From Pilatotrama ljubarskyi (taxonomy: Eukaryota > Basidiomycota > Agaricomycetes > Polyporales > Polyporaceae), in contig MU277679.1 of NCBI GenBank assembly GCA_022385805.1, positions 565,276-629,275 of the forward strand: a stretch of DNA of 64,000 nt, in the 5' to 3' direction. The translations under genes and the position numbers were made by a program. Of this stretch, positions 49,258 through 61,548 are shown piece after piece; position 1 is the first letter of the stretch, and each line of letters begins with the position of its first letter. The notes beneath the pieces are model-generated. The model was not told the DNA's origin. It saw nothing but the letters and a program-made list of their open reading frames with translations, and did no database searches.

Positions 49258-50431
49258 CTACGACTGCGCTTGGCGCTTTTTAGCCTTCGCCTCCTCAGCA
49301 AGGCGGTCGTGCTCTTCGATGTCCCTGCGGATTTCTCGTTCAGTACAGGCCCTGTGCGAATCGCCGCACAGACAACGCACTGTGCTTCCCAGGGGTAGTC
49401 GAGCCTATCACACAGATGAGAGCCGCCTGCAAGAATAGCACAAGCAGATCAATCTTACCAGACGTCCTCGATCTCATCCCCGGCGTAATATCTATACAGC
49501 GCGACTCGTGTTAGACAAGTAGACAAGTAGGCGTGACGAGGGCAGAGGAAAGGTACCCACGGGATGTCGGCCGGGAGTTCCGCCAGCTTGGGCTTCAGCT
49601 TGTTGTGCACGACGAACACAGCAAACTTTGTCCGCTTCGCCTCACGCTCGGACTCGGGCAGCTTCGCGAGTTCCCGCTCGACGTCCTGCTGCAGCTCGGT
49701 GATGGCGTAGCTGTGGCCGGTCCGGCGGCATAAGCAAATGTGCGCCCACGATTATAGGACAGGCACGAAGAACTCACTGGAGGGTCTTCCTGGAGTCGTC
49801 TACTTCGTCCTATTTCGGTGGACACACGTTACTACGTATGGTGCGAGTATGGATTGAGGCCATGCTCACCACAATGAGTGCATGCCTGCCGAGTAGTAGC
49901 TTGCCGGATTCAGGGCCACTGCATGCAGGTCGTTCATGTCCGTCTCTCACGCGTGCAGATTCGCATCCACTCACAGCCACTGCGTACGGATGACCTCCGC
50001 GCCGATCTGCTCAGCAGTCATACCGGGAAGAGATTCGTATAGCGAAAGCCCGATGGCGTGGATGGGAATGTTGCCTTTCCTGTCCGGGTTCTTCAAGAAC
50101 GTGCGCTATCCACCATACGGCTGCACGTCAACACTCGGACATGCACGAGAGGCGCAGGCGGGGCGTACCAGAACGCGCGCAGGGAAGAAACCTCTGTATC
50201 GGAAACGTCAAGCACAATCCCAAGACAAGTCAGAGCGGTATACTCGCCCTCCACCTTTGAAATCACATACACATGTCAACAGCGATAGGGAGTGGTTTCT
50301 GAGGGGCGCGTACCAATGGCAATGAGCATATCCGGCTTGAACTCGGCGATTTTCTTCGCGCTGTCGCGGATGAGGTTGTGCACCTCGTTGTACGTGACGC
50401 GGAGGTGCTCGGGCTCCTGGATAGTCGCCAT
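49258..50431 (-). CDS. HPT1: Hypoxanthine-guanine phosphoribosyltransferase
   Basis: Purine salvage enzyme converting hypoxanthine or guanine and PRPP to IMP or GMP. ATG at 50431, stop 49258. Motifs in order: TYNEVHNLIRD, a glycine loop GGGGFFPARVL, AIGLSLYE, EVIRTQWL, the PRPP-binding HALIVDEVDDSRKTL, VFVVHNKLKPK and WLDYPWEAQDIEEHDRLA, matching the yeast Hpt1 layout. The glycine loop is assembled from a 7-nt exon (50248-50254) between a GT-AG intron and a GC-AG intron (50247-50194), then a 25-nt exon (50169-50193). Any other choice breaks the loop or the frame. Divergent from RPC4 over 321 bp. Confidence 0.9.
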
Positions 50432-50752
50432 CGTGTCTACCCGCACAACCGTAATGAGGAGGAGAGGACTAGGATAAGCGGGAGGGAGAAGAGGAGAAAG
50501 AAAGGGAGAGAGTGAATGGGCGTCGATCACACATTTGCATCTAACGGATAAGATCATCGCTGCGATCTCTGCTATGGACGACTTATAATTTATCTCAAAG
50601 TTTTACCTCCATTAGATAGACGCTTACATATCTCCCCTGGAACGCGCGCTTTCCCTTATTCGATCGTGTACTCACCTCCGATATATTATTGACGTCTCGT
50701 AGTCGCACCTCCTCTCACCTCCCGCTACGTCTCCGTATTGCCCGGCACCAGC
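50432..50752. promoter_or_regulatory. Shared promoter HPT1 / RPC4
   Basis: A 321-bp head-to-head spacer. AT-rich around 50580-50610 and 50680-50690. No canonical TATA. Confidence 0.35.
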
Positions 50753-52414
50753 ATGTCTGACCAACCCTCAGGGAGCGCAGGCGCCTCAGGCTCAGGCTCA
50801 GGGCCTAACACCCCAAAAGCCATTGCGAGCCTCGCGAAGAAGCAGAGCGACGTAACGCGCCTCGGCACGCAGAAGCTCAAGTTCGTGCCCACCCTCCCGT
50901 CCCGACGCGTCAAGGAGTGAGCACAATCCCTGCATCCACCTCCGCTCTGGCTGACCACCTCTTAGAGAAGTAAAGAAGGTGTGCCCTTTCTGAACCGCAC
51001 TCGAATGCGATCCAGGAACACTCACTCTCCTACCCGAAGGAAGAACCCGCACCCTCAAGCTCGTCCACAGAGCGCGGACGGGGTCGGGGTGCCGACCGTG
51101 GCGCACGCGCCCGCGGGCGAGGGCGCGGCGGCGAAGGGCGCGGCGCAGCGCCGCGTCCACCACCTGTCGAGATGACCGCCTCGGGGCCGTTCGCCATGGG
51201 CCCCGCGCTCGCAGGCACCTCCGCGCGTCGCTCTGCTCCCCGCTCAAACTTCGCGCCCATCGTGCCTCAAGGTCCTGGGGGTGCTGCGAAGCTCGGTGTG
51301 GGGCTGACGCAGACGACCGCTCCGACGCTCAAGCGCGAGAAGGACAAGGAAGGAGGGGTCAAGCCGGACCGGGAGGTGGACGATGAGGTTTATTCCGACC
51401 CGGACGAGGGCGTGGAGATCATCGACATGGAGAACGTGCGGCAGATGGACTGGATGGCGCCTGAGAGTCTGAGGAAAGAGCGGGACGCGGGGAGGAAGAA
51501 AGGTCCGAAGGTCAAGAAGGAGGAGAAGGAAGTGAAGAGAAAAGGTGCGCTCTTCCTCCTCGTTAGAGTACGTTGTCATGGTGCTCATGGGTGAATGTAG
51601 GTGATGTTCCCGAGGAGGCGATGGATGTGGACAGGTCAGAAACGCCAGAAGAGGAGAAAGTGAACATGGCGAACGCCGTGGATCTCAGCGAGAGTGAGGA
51701 GGAGGAGGAACTAGAAGACATTATCGACGATTTCGCGCAGACACAGCTAGAAGCCGAAGAGGTGCGCTTCTCACCTCCCCCCGACTAGCCTTAGTATTAT
51801 AACGAGTATTGCAGGAGGCGGACGTGCGACAAGAACGCCTCTACTTCTTCCAGTTCCCCAACCCCTTCCCCGTCTTCCAGCCTCCACAGTCGGAAAATGT
51901 AGACATAAGGGGCAAAGGCAAGGCAGAAGACGGGACTGGCGAGGAAGGCAGCAAGAAGGTCACCTTCGCAGAAGACACAAAGCCACCCGCACCAGTGACC
52001 GCTACAGCTCCTCTTCCAGGCACGGCGGCAGCGGGCGAAAACAAGGCCGCAGAGCAGCCAAAGCTCGACGGTGTCATCGGCCAGCTGGAGATCTATGAGA
52101 GCGGCGCAGTCAAGCTGCGCATGGGCAACGGGATTGTCATGGACGTACGTTCCATACCATTCTGTCTCTACCCATCCGCGTACTAAGTACACGCCTATCC
52201 AAATCTACAGGTCACAGCAGCGACACAGCCCTCCTTCCTTCAACACGCCGTGTACGTTGACTCGTCCAATAAGCGGCTCTGCGTCCTCGGCGAGGTCAAC
52301 CGTCGCTTCGTCGTCACGCCGGATATCGACACCCTGCTCACCAGTATGGAACTCGCGGACAACCCACCCACGTTCGAGCTCGGGGAAGGCCTCCTTACCA
52401 TTGACACGACATGA
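50753..52414 (+). CDS. RPC53: RNA polymerase III subunit RPC4 (Rpc53)
   Basis: Subunit of the Rpc53-Rpc37 heterodimer used in Pol III initiation, termination and reinitiation. Exons 50753-50916, 50966-50978 (13 nt), 51040-51544, 51601-51761, 51815-52144 and 52211-52414 give about 458 residues. The N-terminal half is low-complexity: Ser/Gly start, an RGRGRG box, Lys/Glu runs and acidic SESEEEEELEDI. The conserved domain is C-terminal: DVRQERLYFFQFPNPFPVF, LDGVIGQLEIYESGAVKLRM and the final VYVDSSNKRLCVLGEVNRRF block. Each splice preserves the frame. Confidence 0.9.
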
Positions 52415-52730
52415 TCTCGGCCCCATTGCATCCTGGCCGTTTGGTTTTGCGGGGTGCGGCCAGGGGGAGAGCTTACACGGAGAGAAGGTTGCGCTACTGT
52501 ACTACCTACTGTACCTACTGCAATGCGAAAGAGAAGCGTTCGAAGACCGGTGAACACATGGCAAGCTACAGGAACGCCAAACGCTCCGCAGGGGTCTGCT
52601 ACTACTATACACTAAAGGAAGATGCATCCCAATACCGCCCAGTGCTAGTGTGCACGCGGCCCATCAGTCGCATCTATATACACACTATCTACCACCTGAA
52701 CCCGACATCGCTTTTCTCTACGCAGAGTTC
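52415..52730. other. Convergent spacer RPC4 / symplekin
   Basis: About 315 bp of 3' flanking sequence. Nothing further seen. Confidence 0.4.
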
Positions 52731-55700
52731 TCAAGATGCTTGCGGAGGGTTCACCGGGAGGGGTTCCGGCGTTGCGGGTGCGGGGGTAACAGCAGGGCTC
52801 TGCTCCTTACCCGACCTGCCGCTCGAGTCGTCCTCGCCAAAGATGTCGAGATAACCCGCGACGCGCGCCTTGTTCGTGCCCTTCTTCAAGACGTGCTCGC
52901 GCAGCCCCGCCTTGAGACTCGGCTGCTTGTCGACGAGCTCGCGCAGCTGGTCCTTAGGGAGCTGCAGGAGCGCGCCAAAGCTCGCTGGGGCGATGAGCTT
53001 GGCAAGGCGGATGAAGCCTTCCCAAAGCGGTGGGTTCGTCCAGATCTTCTTGGTGATGAGGCGGGAGAGGAGCGTCGTTGAGACGAAGCCGACCAGTGAG
53101 CGGTAGGTCGTTACAGCCTGTATGACCTGTGAACGGAGGGAGGATCAGGAAAATGAAGCCGTGTACGAGAACGAAGACACCGACCGTGCGGAGGAACAGC
53201 GTAGGGAGATTCGGCTCATCGACCAACTGGTTCATGACCACAGCCAGAATCTCAGACCGGAAGATCTCCGTCATGGAGAAGCATATACCGATCGCTACAG
53301 GTCAACTGGTCAGCTTTCAATGGACCTTCCGGGCAGCCAGAATCTACTCGCCTTCAATTGCGCTCTTCAGCCCGATCTCCTTCTCAGCCTGGTGCAACAG
53401 CACCATGAGCTCAGCCGGCGTCAACAGCTCGCTCTGCCGCACGCGCGGCAGGTTTGACGTCACTTTGCCGAACGTCTCCGGGGGCACGGTGACAATTGAG
53501 CTGAACACGGAGCGGACGAGGTTCTTCGGCTCCGGGGTACCGTTGAGGATCGAGACGATGCGCGGGAGGTGTCGGATAATATCAGCCTGGACATAGTGTC
53601 GTCAATAATTGGAGGACGGGTACGGGGCCGTCCGTACCTTGTCCATCTCAGCGATGATAGGAATGAGGAATCGCGCGTCCAGGTCGCGCTCGTTGATGAG
53701 ACTTTTGACCAGAGCAACGAGCTGTGCGCTCGGTCGCCCGTGCTCCGTGAAAATCGTGAGCACCCGCAGCGCAAGCGACTCTGAGCCAGGAGGGAACGTC
53801 CGGAGCAAGGTGAGCAGCTTCCCGTGGGTCGGGCCCAGTGCACGGATGAGCGGCGTAATGAGATGCTGGATCGTATCCTGCACAGAGACGTCCATTCCAC
53901 CATATGCTGCGAAGATCCTGCATACCTCTGTCAGCTAGGGCAGATCAAAGTGAGAGATAGTTCGTACTCGTCTAGGAACTCTGGAACCCTGGTCGACAGC
54001 GCGAACAAGAGCTCCAAGTGCTGCAGGACTTGAGAATCTACAGCAGGCAGCTCCAGCTGTTCGGGTAGATACGATGTCTGGATGATTTCTTCCTGGGGAA
54101 GCTGCCCGTCCTCCATATTCTCCGTGTTTTCCATGTCCTCATCATGGTCCACACCGTTCGCCTTGGGACTAGGGGGAGGCTTATCCTGCTCACTCCCCTT
54201 CACATCTGCAGGCTCACTGTTCTCCATCTCCTTGTCCTCGCCCTTCTCTTGCTGCGTGACCTTGGGCCGCGACTGCAGCCGACGCAAGAGCTGCAAGGCA
54301 AAGTCACGGACCATGTCCGCCATTGGCTGTCCGTCAGGAATCCACCGTTTCACAGTGTTGATGGCTGCTCCGCGGGTGATCTTGTCCGGATGAGTGGTAA
54401 GCTCGAGCAACATATTCATCGCCTCGCCCCGTAATGAGGGTCTCTGGGAGACAAACTCCCTGAGTGCTGCAAAGCCCACTTGCCGCCTGGTCGAGTCATG
54501 TGTCAGCAGGACATCCGGAGCCGAGAGATCGCATAGCATGAGAACGTAGACGCACCGGTCGGGCTCGACGCACGACTCCCTAAGCAGCGTAAGGATGTCT
54601 TGCGGCACGTGCGGCAGGTCAAGCAGAAAACGCGAAAATGTCCTGTCCTTGCCGTCCGTATGTGTCTGGTACGCGGCTACGATCTGGTTCAGCCATGTTT
54701 CGTAGTTAGGTTGCTGAGAAGATTGGAACGCGTCAGATGAGAGCAGATTATGGAGTATTCGAATCCCAATCACCCATTCCCGGTCTTGTTGCCTTCGTAT
54801 CCGGTCATTGTACCACTCCTCGTTCATCCATGTTGTCGCTAGCCGTACCCTGTCAGATCGTTCAGTATATTGCACCACTGACGGTCCCAGCAGACAAGCG
54901 TTCCATAGCGGCACACATACCGTCCGGAGAAATCAGCCATGATATACTCGCACAGCGCATGCCTCAACCGATCCTGCCGATCATAAATCTCCGAGCGACG
55001 CACAACCGCGCCCTCGTCGCCCTTCTGCTCCTCCTGCCCCCCCTCGCCCTCACCACTTTCCGAAGCGGGGTCGCTCACGCGCGTGACCATCCGCACCAAG
55101 AGCAGCATCCACATATCCGCGGGCGACGTGCGCGAGCCATCGCCAGCGTCGAGCGGGGACTCCTGTGACGCAAGCTCCTTCGCGCCCTCTCGTATTCGCG
55201 CAATCGCCTTCCGCACGAGCTCGTCCCGCTCGTCATCGTCCAGCTCGCGCGGCGCGGGCAGCTTGAAGTCGCTCAGCGGCAGCTCCGCTGCGTCCATCTC
55301 ATGGTCGAGCGCGGCCTCGGCTTCGTCGACGGGCTCCGCGTCCCCAGACATCTGTGCCATTGAATGAGTGATGTCCATACCACAACGCCACAAAGCGGGC
55401 TTACCTCCAGATTGAGCTTGTCGGGCTCGTACTCCATCTCCTCGTCGTCGATGTCCATTTTGAGCGGATCGACGGGCTCTTCCTTGACTACTACTGGAGC
55501 ACGCGGCGGCGGCGTCGCTGACTTGAGTTTCCTATCCGCACGCGGCTCGGAGGGCGGAATAGATGCACGGGGGCCAGTGGGAATCGGAGGAGGGGTTGCG
55601 GTCGCCTGAGCGGCAGCAGAGGACGCACGGGGGCCAGTGGGGATAGACGGCGGAGGGGTTGCAGATACGCTGGGGGCAGCAGCGACAGCAGCATTGGCGC

Positions 55701-57189
55701 CAGCAGCAGTAGCCTTCTTGTGTCGGTGCGCCTGAACGAGCCCTATGAGCGCGTTCTCCGTGAAAGCCTGCAAGTTGGCCACAATCATGTCCGTGACGAG
55801 CGTCGCCGGCAGAGAGCTGAAATCGAAAGCAGGCCCTCCAGCCGCTGCAGGCGTAGGCTCGTGTTCCAGCTTTGGTCGCTTGGAATCTGGAGCGTCGGTA
55901 ACAGGAGTGGCTGTCGAGGACCGTTTGCGCGAGGCCTCTGCAGCGGCAGCTTTGCGAGCCTTCTCTTCCGCTGCTGCACGCTCCATGCGAGCGGCTTGCG
56001 TATGGAGAGCGGACTGGATCTGTGACATGAACGGCGCGCCTTGAGGAGTTCTGCGAGACGTAAGAGACTTGTAGCGTCACGGAAGAGATGCACCAACCGA
56101 GATATGTGGGTGAGCAGGATCCGGACACTTTTCTCGACACTCCGGATAACCATGAAGGGTTGGCCCTCTAGCCGCGCAGGCGACCATTGAGTTAGCGTCG
56201 TTACGACGACTTCAACCAACGCCGGGCGTTTCTTGACTAAATTTCCCCAACTGTTGATGATCGCTGAAAGCACGTCCGGGTTGCTGCAGCCAGAGGAACT
56301 TAGCGGACGAGAGCGACATTCGAATGAGTACTTACCTGCTGGTGTAGATCAGCCGAACGACTCCCTCGAGCAGTTTCATGCCCTCGGCTTCCAAACCCTG
56401 CACTGAGATAAACGGATGGTCTGTCGGGCACATCGACAAATTGGGGTCGTCCTTGTTTTGCAACTGGAAGAGAGGTCACGTCAGCACACCGAAAGACGGA
56501 CAGCAGACGACGTGAAGAGTACCCTCGGATCGCTGATCCCCCTCGTCTGGACGAGTATGACCCGCTGCATGAACTTGACAGCGGCCAAGCGCACGCCGCT
56601 GTTCACGTTCGGCGCCCAGACGTACTCGAGTATCCTGCCCTTCGCCTGCGAGAGGATGTCCCATGGCCGACGGTTGTTCCGATTCGCGCACCTTGGGCAC
56701 GCGACTGTCAGAGGAGGACGCAATGCAAGTTCGACTGCAACTCACAAGCTCCGAAATAGCAGCGCGTACACCGTCGGGAAGCACTGCACAGTCACCTTGA
56801 CCGTGTTCACATTCCCGTCATTGAGCAAGCCCGCCAGGATCTCAAGGCTCTGGTCCGCCACTATAGCACATAGTGTCAACATCTCGTATATTCACTGCAT
56901 ATACACTGAAGTGGCACGCACGCTGTGTGCGCGCATCTAAGCTCAAGTTGGACCGGCAGATGGCGAAATGAAGGAGGTCAAGGACCCATCGCTTGAGCAG
57001 CGAGTCGCCAGCGCCTGCGAGCGTTTTGATGAGCGTCGAGCACAGAATCGAAAGGCTGGGGTGGTTCTCGAGCTGCTCGCGGAGCGTGGCGAGGAGGTCG
57101 GCCTGCTCTTGGGAGTCGGCGGGGGCAGCGAGCGCCAGGGACAGCTGCGAGAGGGGGTCGACGGCGGCGGCGGCGGCGTTGGTGGCCAT
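52731..57189 (-). CDS. PTA1: Symplekin/Pta1, mRNA 3'-end processing scaffold
   Basis: Scaffold of the cleavage and polyadenylation factor. ATG at 57189, stop TGA 52733-52731, about ten exons, roughly 1150 residues. The N-terminal HEAT-like part contains RWVLDLLHFAICRSNL, LEILAGLLND, AAVKFMQRVILVQTRG and LVRLIYTSSNPDVLSAIINS-like blocks of the symplekin/Pta1 N-terminal domain. A long Ala/Pro/Lys linker follows, including repeated PPxIPTGPRAS units, then acidic stretches. The C-terminal symplekin domain includes AADIIRHLPRIVSILNGTPE, FSSIVTVPPETFGKV, LTPAELMVLLHQAEKEIGLK and WEGFIRLAKL. The GT-AG joins I checked restore these blocks. Confidence 0.9.
55561..55660. repeat. Short tandem repeat coding PPxIPTGPRAS in symplekin
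   Basis: Two copies of a unit of roughly 60 bp with the shared core acgggggccagtggg appear on the plus strand, 57-60 bp apart. On the minus strand they encode the repeated motif IPTGPRAS in the low-complexity linker of the symplekin protein. Read directly. Confidence 0.8.
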
Positions 57190-57426
57190 GGTGCACGGCC
57201 GTCGTCGAGCTCAGCGGCGGGCTCGTCGTGCGCCGGACGTGTTGGCTGGTAATAGGAGAGAAGCGTAGCTCGAGACCAAAGTATATGTCACACTGGACGC
57301 GGTCCTTGGAATGGCCTGCTGCAGAATGCCGCTTGCACGCAGCTCTCCGGGCGCCAAAACCAAAGCCGCCTTTCCCAGCGCGTCACTCTGCGGCGGAGTC
57401 TGAATCCGCCTTGCACTCCTCCAGCA
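57190..57426. promoter_or_regulatory. Shared promoter PTA1 / VMA10
   Basis: A 237-bp head-to-head spacer. No TATA seen. Confidence 0.35.
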
Positions 57427-57991
57427 ATGGTCAGTCTCCCGTCCCTCCTGTACAGCAGAACAAAGCACTGAAACAGCGATTGCAGGCCGGCCAGCAGTCC
57501 CAGAGCATCCAAACACTCCTTGAGGCCGAGAAAGAGGCCGCGAAGGTCGTCCAGCAGGCTCGCCAATGTCCGTTCCGCTTCCCCTTGCTATGACGCCGTC
57601 CGCGCTATCAGTTACTTACCCGTCCCCGCCGCAGACCGCGTCCAAAGACTCAAAGATGCGCGCTCGGAAGCAGCAAAGGAGATAGAGGAGTACAAGAAGG
57701 CGAAGGAGGCCGAGTTCAAGGCGTTTGAGGCGTCCGTGCGTGTCCCGTTGCTGTCCCATGATATCATCGCCTGCTCCGACGCTCACTCAACACTTTTGCG
57801 TTGAATATACATAGCACGCCGGCAGCACTCAGGCGGTTCAGGCGTCGATAGACCGCGAAACCGAGGCGAAGCAGCAGGAAATCCGCGCGCAGTACGAGGC
57901 GAACAAGGACAAGGTCGTAAAGAAGCTCCTCGACCGCGTCGTCCTCGTCAAGCCAGAGCTCCATCGCAACCTCAAGAAGGTGGAGGCCTAG
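57427..57991 (+). CDS. VMA10: V-type proton ATPase subunit G
   Basis: Peripheral-stalk subunit of the vacuolar ATPase. Exons 57427-57429 (the ATG alone), 57477-57567, 57635-57735 and 57815-57991 give about 123 residues, the usual size. QQSQSIQTLLEAEKEAAKVV and ARQYRVQRLKDARSEAAKEI form the conserved N-terminal helix. The Tyr codon of ARQYR is split by the second intron, which confirms the join. The rest is a long charged coiled coil ending LHRNLKKVEA. The lone-ATG exon is the best solution because the frame before 57477 has no suitable Met, but an extended N-terminus from another start cannot be excluded. Confidence 0.88.
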
Positions 57992-58338
57992 ACGAGCTCC
58001 CAATATCAAACACGCCTCTGTCAAACGGGGTAGTTCCGCACAGTAGCTGCGGCCATCGGACTATGACACTCACAGGCAGGCAGGATGGTCGGCCCTACAT
58101 AATGTATATTACAGACGCGTATACCCAAGAACATGTTCACGCGTATCCAATCACCGAGACTCGACCTAACATGCTTCATAACACAGCAACCAGGTAGACG
58201 AGACCGTAGTGATCACACCCTTATCCAAGCCTTCAAAGCCGCAGCACACCTGAGCTCCGCCACCCAAGAACGCCCACCCATACCCACTACGATGATAGCA
58301 TACCTCTCCTCCTGAGCTAGCACTTCCGCTCATTATAT
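57992..58338. other. Convergent spacer VMA10 / Zn2Cys6 factor
   Basis: About 350 bp of 3' flanking sequence. Nothing further seen. Confidence 0.4.
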
Positions 58339-61300
58339 TCACTGCCTCGGATTCCCATCCACGAGCCAATCCAAGCCCATTGGCGCCACCCCAGCAAGTC
58401 CAACCAAGCCACTCTGGCTTTGCGCGTGCTGGTGCTGCAAGCTCTGCTGCTGAGCCATCCGCAGCCCGCCCTGCTCTCCCCTCCCCTGTCCCTGTCCCTG
58501 AGACCCAAGCGAGAGCGCGTTCGCGAACGCCTCCGACGGCGGCTTCCACGAATCGAGCAGCCCGCTCGCTTTAAGCGACGGCAGGTTCGTGTGCGCCGTC
58601 GGCGAGTACGCCGCCGCCGCGTCGCTCAAATCCGACATGCTTGCGTGCGGCCGCAGCAGCGCGCGCGGGTTCCCTCCGTCCCGCCGCCCGTCGTACAACT
58701 GCGCCAGGCTTGTTCCCGATCCTGCGCCCGGCGACGAGTGCGCCGACGTCGGAGAGCCCGAAGTGGACTTCGGGTCGCGCGCCAGCTGATACATCGGTTG
58801 ATGATGTTGCTGCTGATGTTGCTGGTGCTGGTGGTGGTGCTGTTGCTGTTTTTGCTGAGCGGCCATGGCGGCAGATGCCTTGCGCTGCGCAGCCTGGCTC
58901 TGCCGCCACTGGTCGGCGACGAGGACGACCTTGAAGCCCCAGACCTTCTCAAAATCGCGATCCCACACCTGCACTTGGGGGTCGTCCGGGTTGTACTTGC
59001 TATACGACTGCGCGATCGAAGCCGAGCCAGGTTAGCCACGAGCGCCAGTGCGGGAGAAGCGGCGAGCTATCCTCACCCAAAGAGCGCAAGCCGCTGATCG
59101 CACAGACATGCCGTCGAGGGAACGCGAACACGAATGGGAAAACGCAAAACGTCAGCATCGCCGCCCTCATCTCATCTGCGAGCCTAAGGTGCCGCCGGCA
59201 CGCGTGTGGGAACGCACGCGCGGGGAGAAAGAGGGGACAGGGGAACACGTACAGAGGATGGAGTTCTTCGCGCGCGTCCCGGCGGCGGTAAAGATCATAT
59301 TCAGCCGCTCGCGGACCCAGGGTATCGGTTCCGAGAGCGTCCCTTCGCCCTGTGCGTGATAAAACGGGCCTGGTCAGCCATCCTCCTGTCCCTTTACCTC
59401 CTCCTACGAGTGCAGACGTAGGGGGTGCACCGGAGCAAGCTGGGTCAGGGAATGGGTGTAACTCACCTCGAGGATGCCGAGATAGCAGCAGGGGTACATG
59501 GCGTGCATGAAGCAGTAGCACCACGCGCCGGAGTTCGACGACGTCTCGAACATGGCGACCTGCGTCTCCAAATTCTCCTCTGTGAACTGCAGATGGCCAG
59601 GTAACGATTCCACCCATGCCTGTGTGTACCGCCGCGGCCCGTCAGCCGCTTGTTCCCTCACAATACACGCTTAACACAGCAGTGGCGGGAACTCACGTCT
59701 AATGCGGGCTTGACCGCTGCGATGGCCGCCGCGCGTTCTGGTCCATCTTTAGTAGCTAGTAGCAGCGTATCGGATGAGAACTTGTTCCGCACAGCAAGTA
59801 ATAGAAAATGGCAGCGGCGCCCGCGACCTACCCAGAATCGTTTCCACGTTGTGGTATATTTCCAGTATGCGGCACATGTGTCCGAACTGTGACGCATACC
59901 TTGTCCGGGGCGCAAGCCGGCGCAAGTACTCGGACGCTAAACCACAACGACACCCGTCCAATCTCCATCAGCGCTGCGAACCGCTCCATACAGGCCGGAC
60001 ACTCACTCGCAGAGCTCGACAGGACGGCCAACTCGAAGGTCGTCTCGTCAATCGGCAGCCGAACCAAATCCGCTAACTCAGCCATGCGCGGACGGATTGG
60101 CTTGCGGGTGTAGATATTGCTGATCCACGCCATGCTCTGAATCAGCCAGAAACAGCGCCTGGTGCACTCGCGGTCGATGAAGTCGATGAGCGCCTCCGAG
60201 TCCGTCGGCGACGGCGGCGCGGCCCCATCTGACTTGTGCACCTCCAGGCTTCCCTCGAGCACCTGCAGCGCGAGCTCTGCACCCGACCACACAGAGCGCG
60301 CATATGGAAGATGAGAGAAGGGGAATTCGCGATGATCAGCGCCCAAAATACTCTCCGCTCGAGAAGGACGGGCAGATGACCTACCAAAGTACCTGTAGTG
60401 CCGCGTCCACGAGTGGCTCGCCGCGACTTCGTGCATCTCGAGCAGGCAGAGCGCCTGTGCGGTGCTCACGCTCGGCTCGCAGAGCAGCCGCCCGGAGTTG
60501 TCGAACATTTGCGAGAGTGCTTCCTGGAAATAGGGCACGCCGGCAAGGCGCGCATGCGACGCCTTAGAGGCAACGGACTTTGAGAGGGGCGCGGCGAGAG
60601 CACAGACGGCCAGGACGAGATACATGGGCACTCTGTTCAAGCTGAGGTTAGCGGAGAAGGACGGCTTGTGGATGATCATCCGCTGGGGATTGCAGTGCGC
60701 AAAAAAGACTGCGGCGCGCGTGAGCGAACATAAGAGAGTGCATCGGGGCACAAAAGCGCACTGTTCACGAGTTCATGCGTGGTCGCCGGGTCGAGTAATG
60801 TCGAATTGTATCCGTCGGGCAAGCCATCGGCCTTCGAGGAAGATGGAGGACTCGAAGCACCGCCGGGTTGGCCGCGCCGGGAGCGTTTTATCGTCGGGTC
60901 GCGTTCGATGCCGTTCTGTGGGCCGCCTGGGGGCCCGGCGGCAGTGGCTTGACCGGCCCAGGGAGGCGGCTCGCTGCTTGGGGAGACCTGGAGTAGAACG
61001 CATCCTAGGTTCAGAACGGCAGTCAGCTGATTGTACGTATGTAATTACCGTGGCTATAGCGGCCGTAACGGGACGTTCGGGATTGGTGTTTCTGGGTGCT
61101 GGGACAGGGCGCCCGGCGGCGTCCGTGTAGGTGCAGTTCTTGGACGCGTAGTAGCTGCAGTGACAGTCAGCCCTGCGCTAGCCGGCGCGGCCTGGCTCAC
61201 TCACCAGTTGCTGCAAGGTGCTGGAGGGCGGAGAGTTTTAGCAACCGAGCTCGGGAGTGGATGGAAGGTGATTAATACCGGTGCCATCACATCGTCGCTT

Positions 61301-61548
61301 GCTCTTATGACAGGCATCGCACGCCTAGAAGGGCTGGGTTGGGAGGTAGGGCGGCGCGCAGAGAGGCAGAGACGCACCTTGCTGAGACGCTTTCTCTTCG
61401 CGCCTTTGACGAAAGCGACAGAGATGTGTTCGTTCTCGGGGCTGTGGTCGGCCGGGTTCGAGAAGGGAAGACTCTGGGGAGAGAGCTTGGTGGTGGTGGC
61501 GAGATGGGATCTAAGCAGAGATTGCTGGGGGTCAGTGGGTGAAGACAT
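58339..61548 (-). CDS. Zn2Cys6 fungal-specific transcription factor
   Basis: Nuclear DNA-binding regulator of about 780-800 residues in many exons. ATG at 61548 (MSSPTDPQQ), stop 58339. A basic stretch KGAKRKRLSK precedes a complete binuclear cluster, CDACHKSKRRCDGTAPCSNC then YYASKNC (spacing C-2-C-6-C-5-C-2-C-6-C), built from three exons around 61345-61150. The middle homology region (fungal_trans) runs from TTHELVNIFFAHCNPQRMII through the exons down to about 59480, with CTRRCFWLIQSMAWI as the most typical block. The C-terminal tail has Gln/His-rich and Ser/Pro-rich stretches likely to act in activation. The target genes are unknown. Confidence 0.85.
58800..58860. repeat. Gln/His-coding trinucleotide run
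   Basis: Imperfect CTG/GTG-type triplets on the plus strand encode a mixed Gln/His tract of about 20 residues in the C-terminal region of the Zn2Cys6 factor. Such tracts vary in length between strains. Confidence 0.75.
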
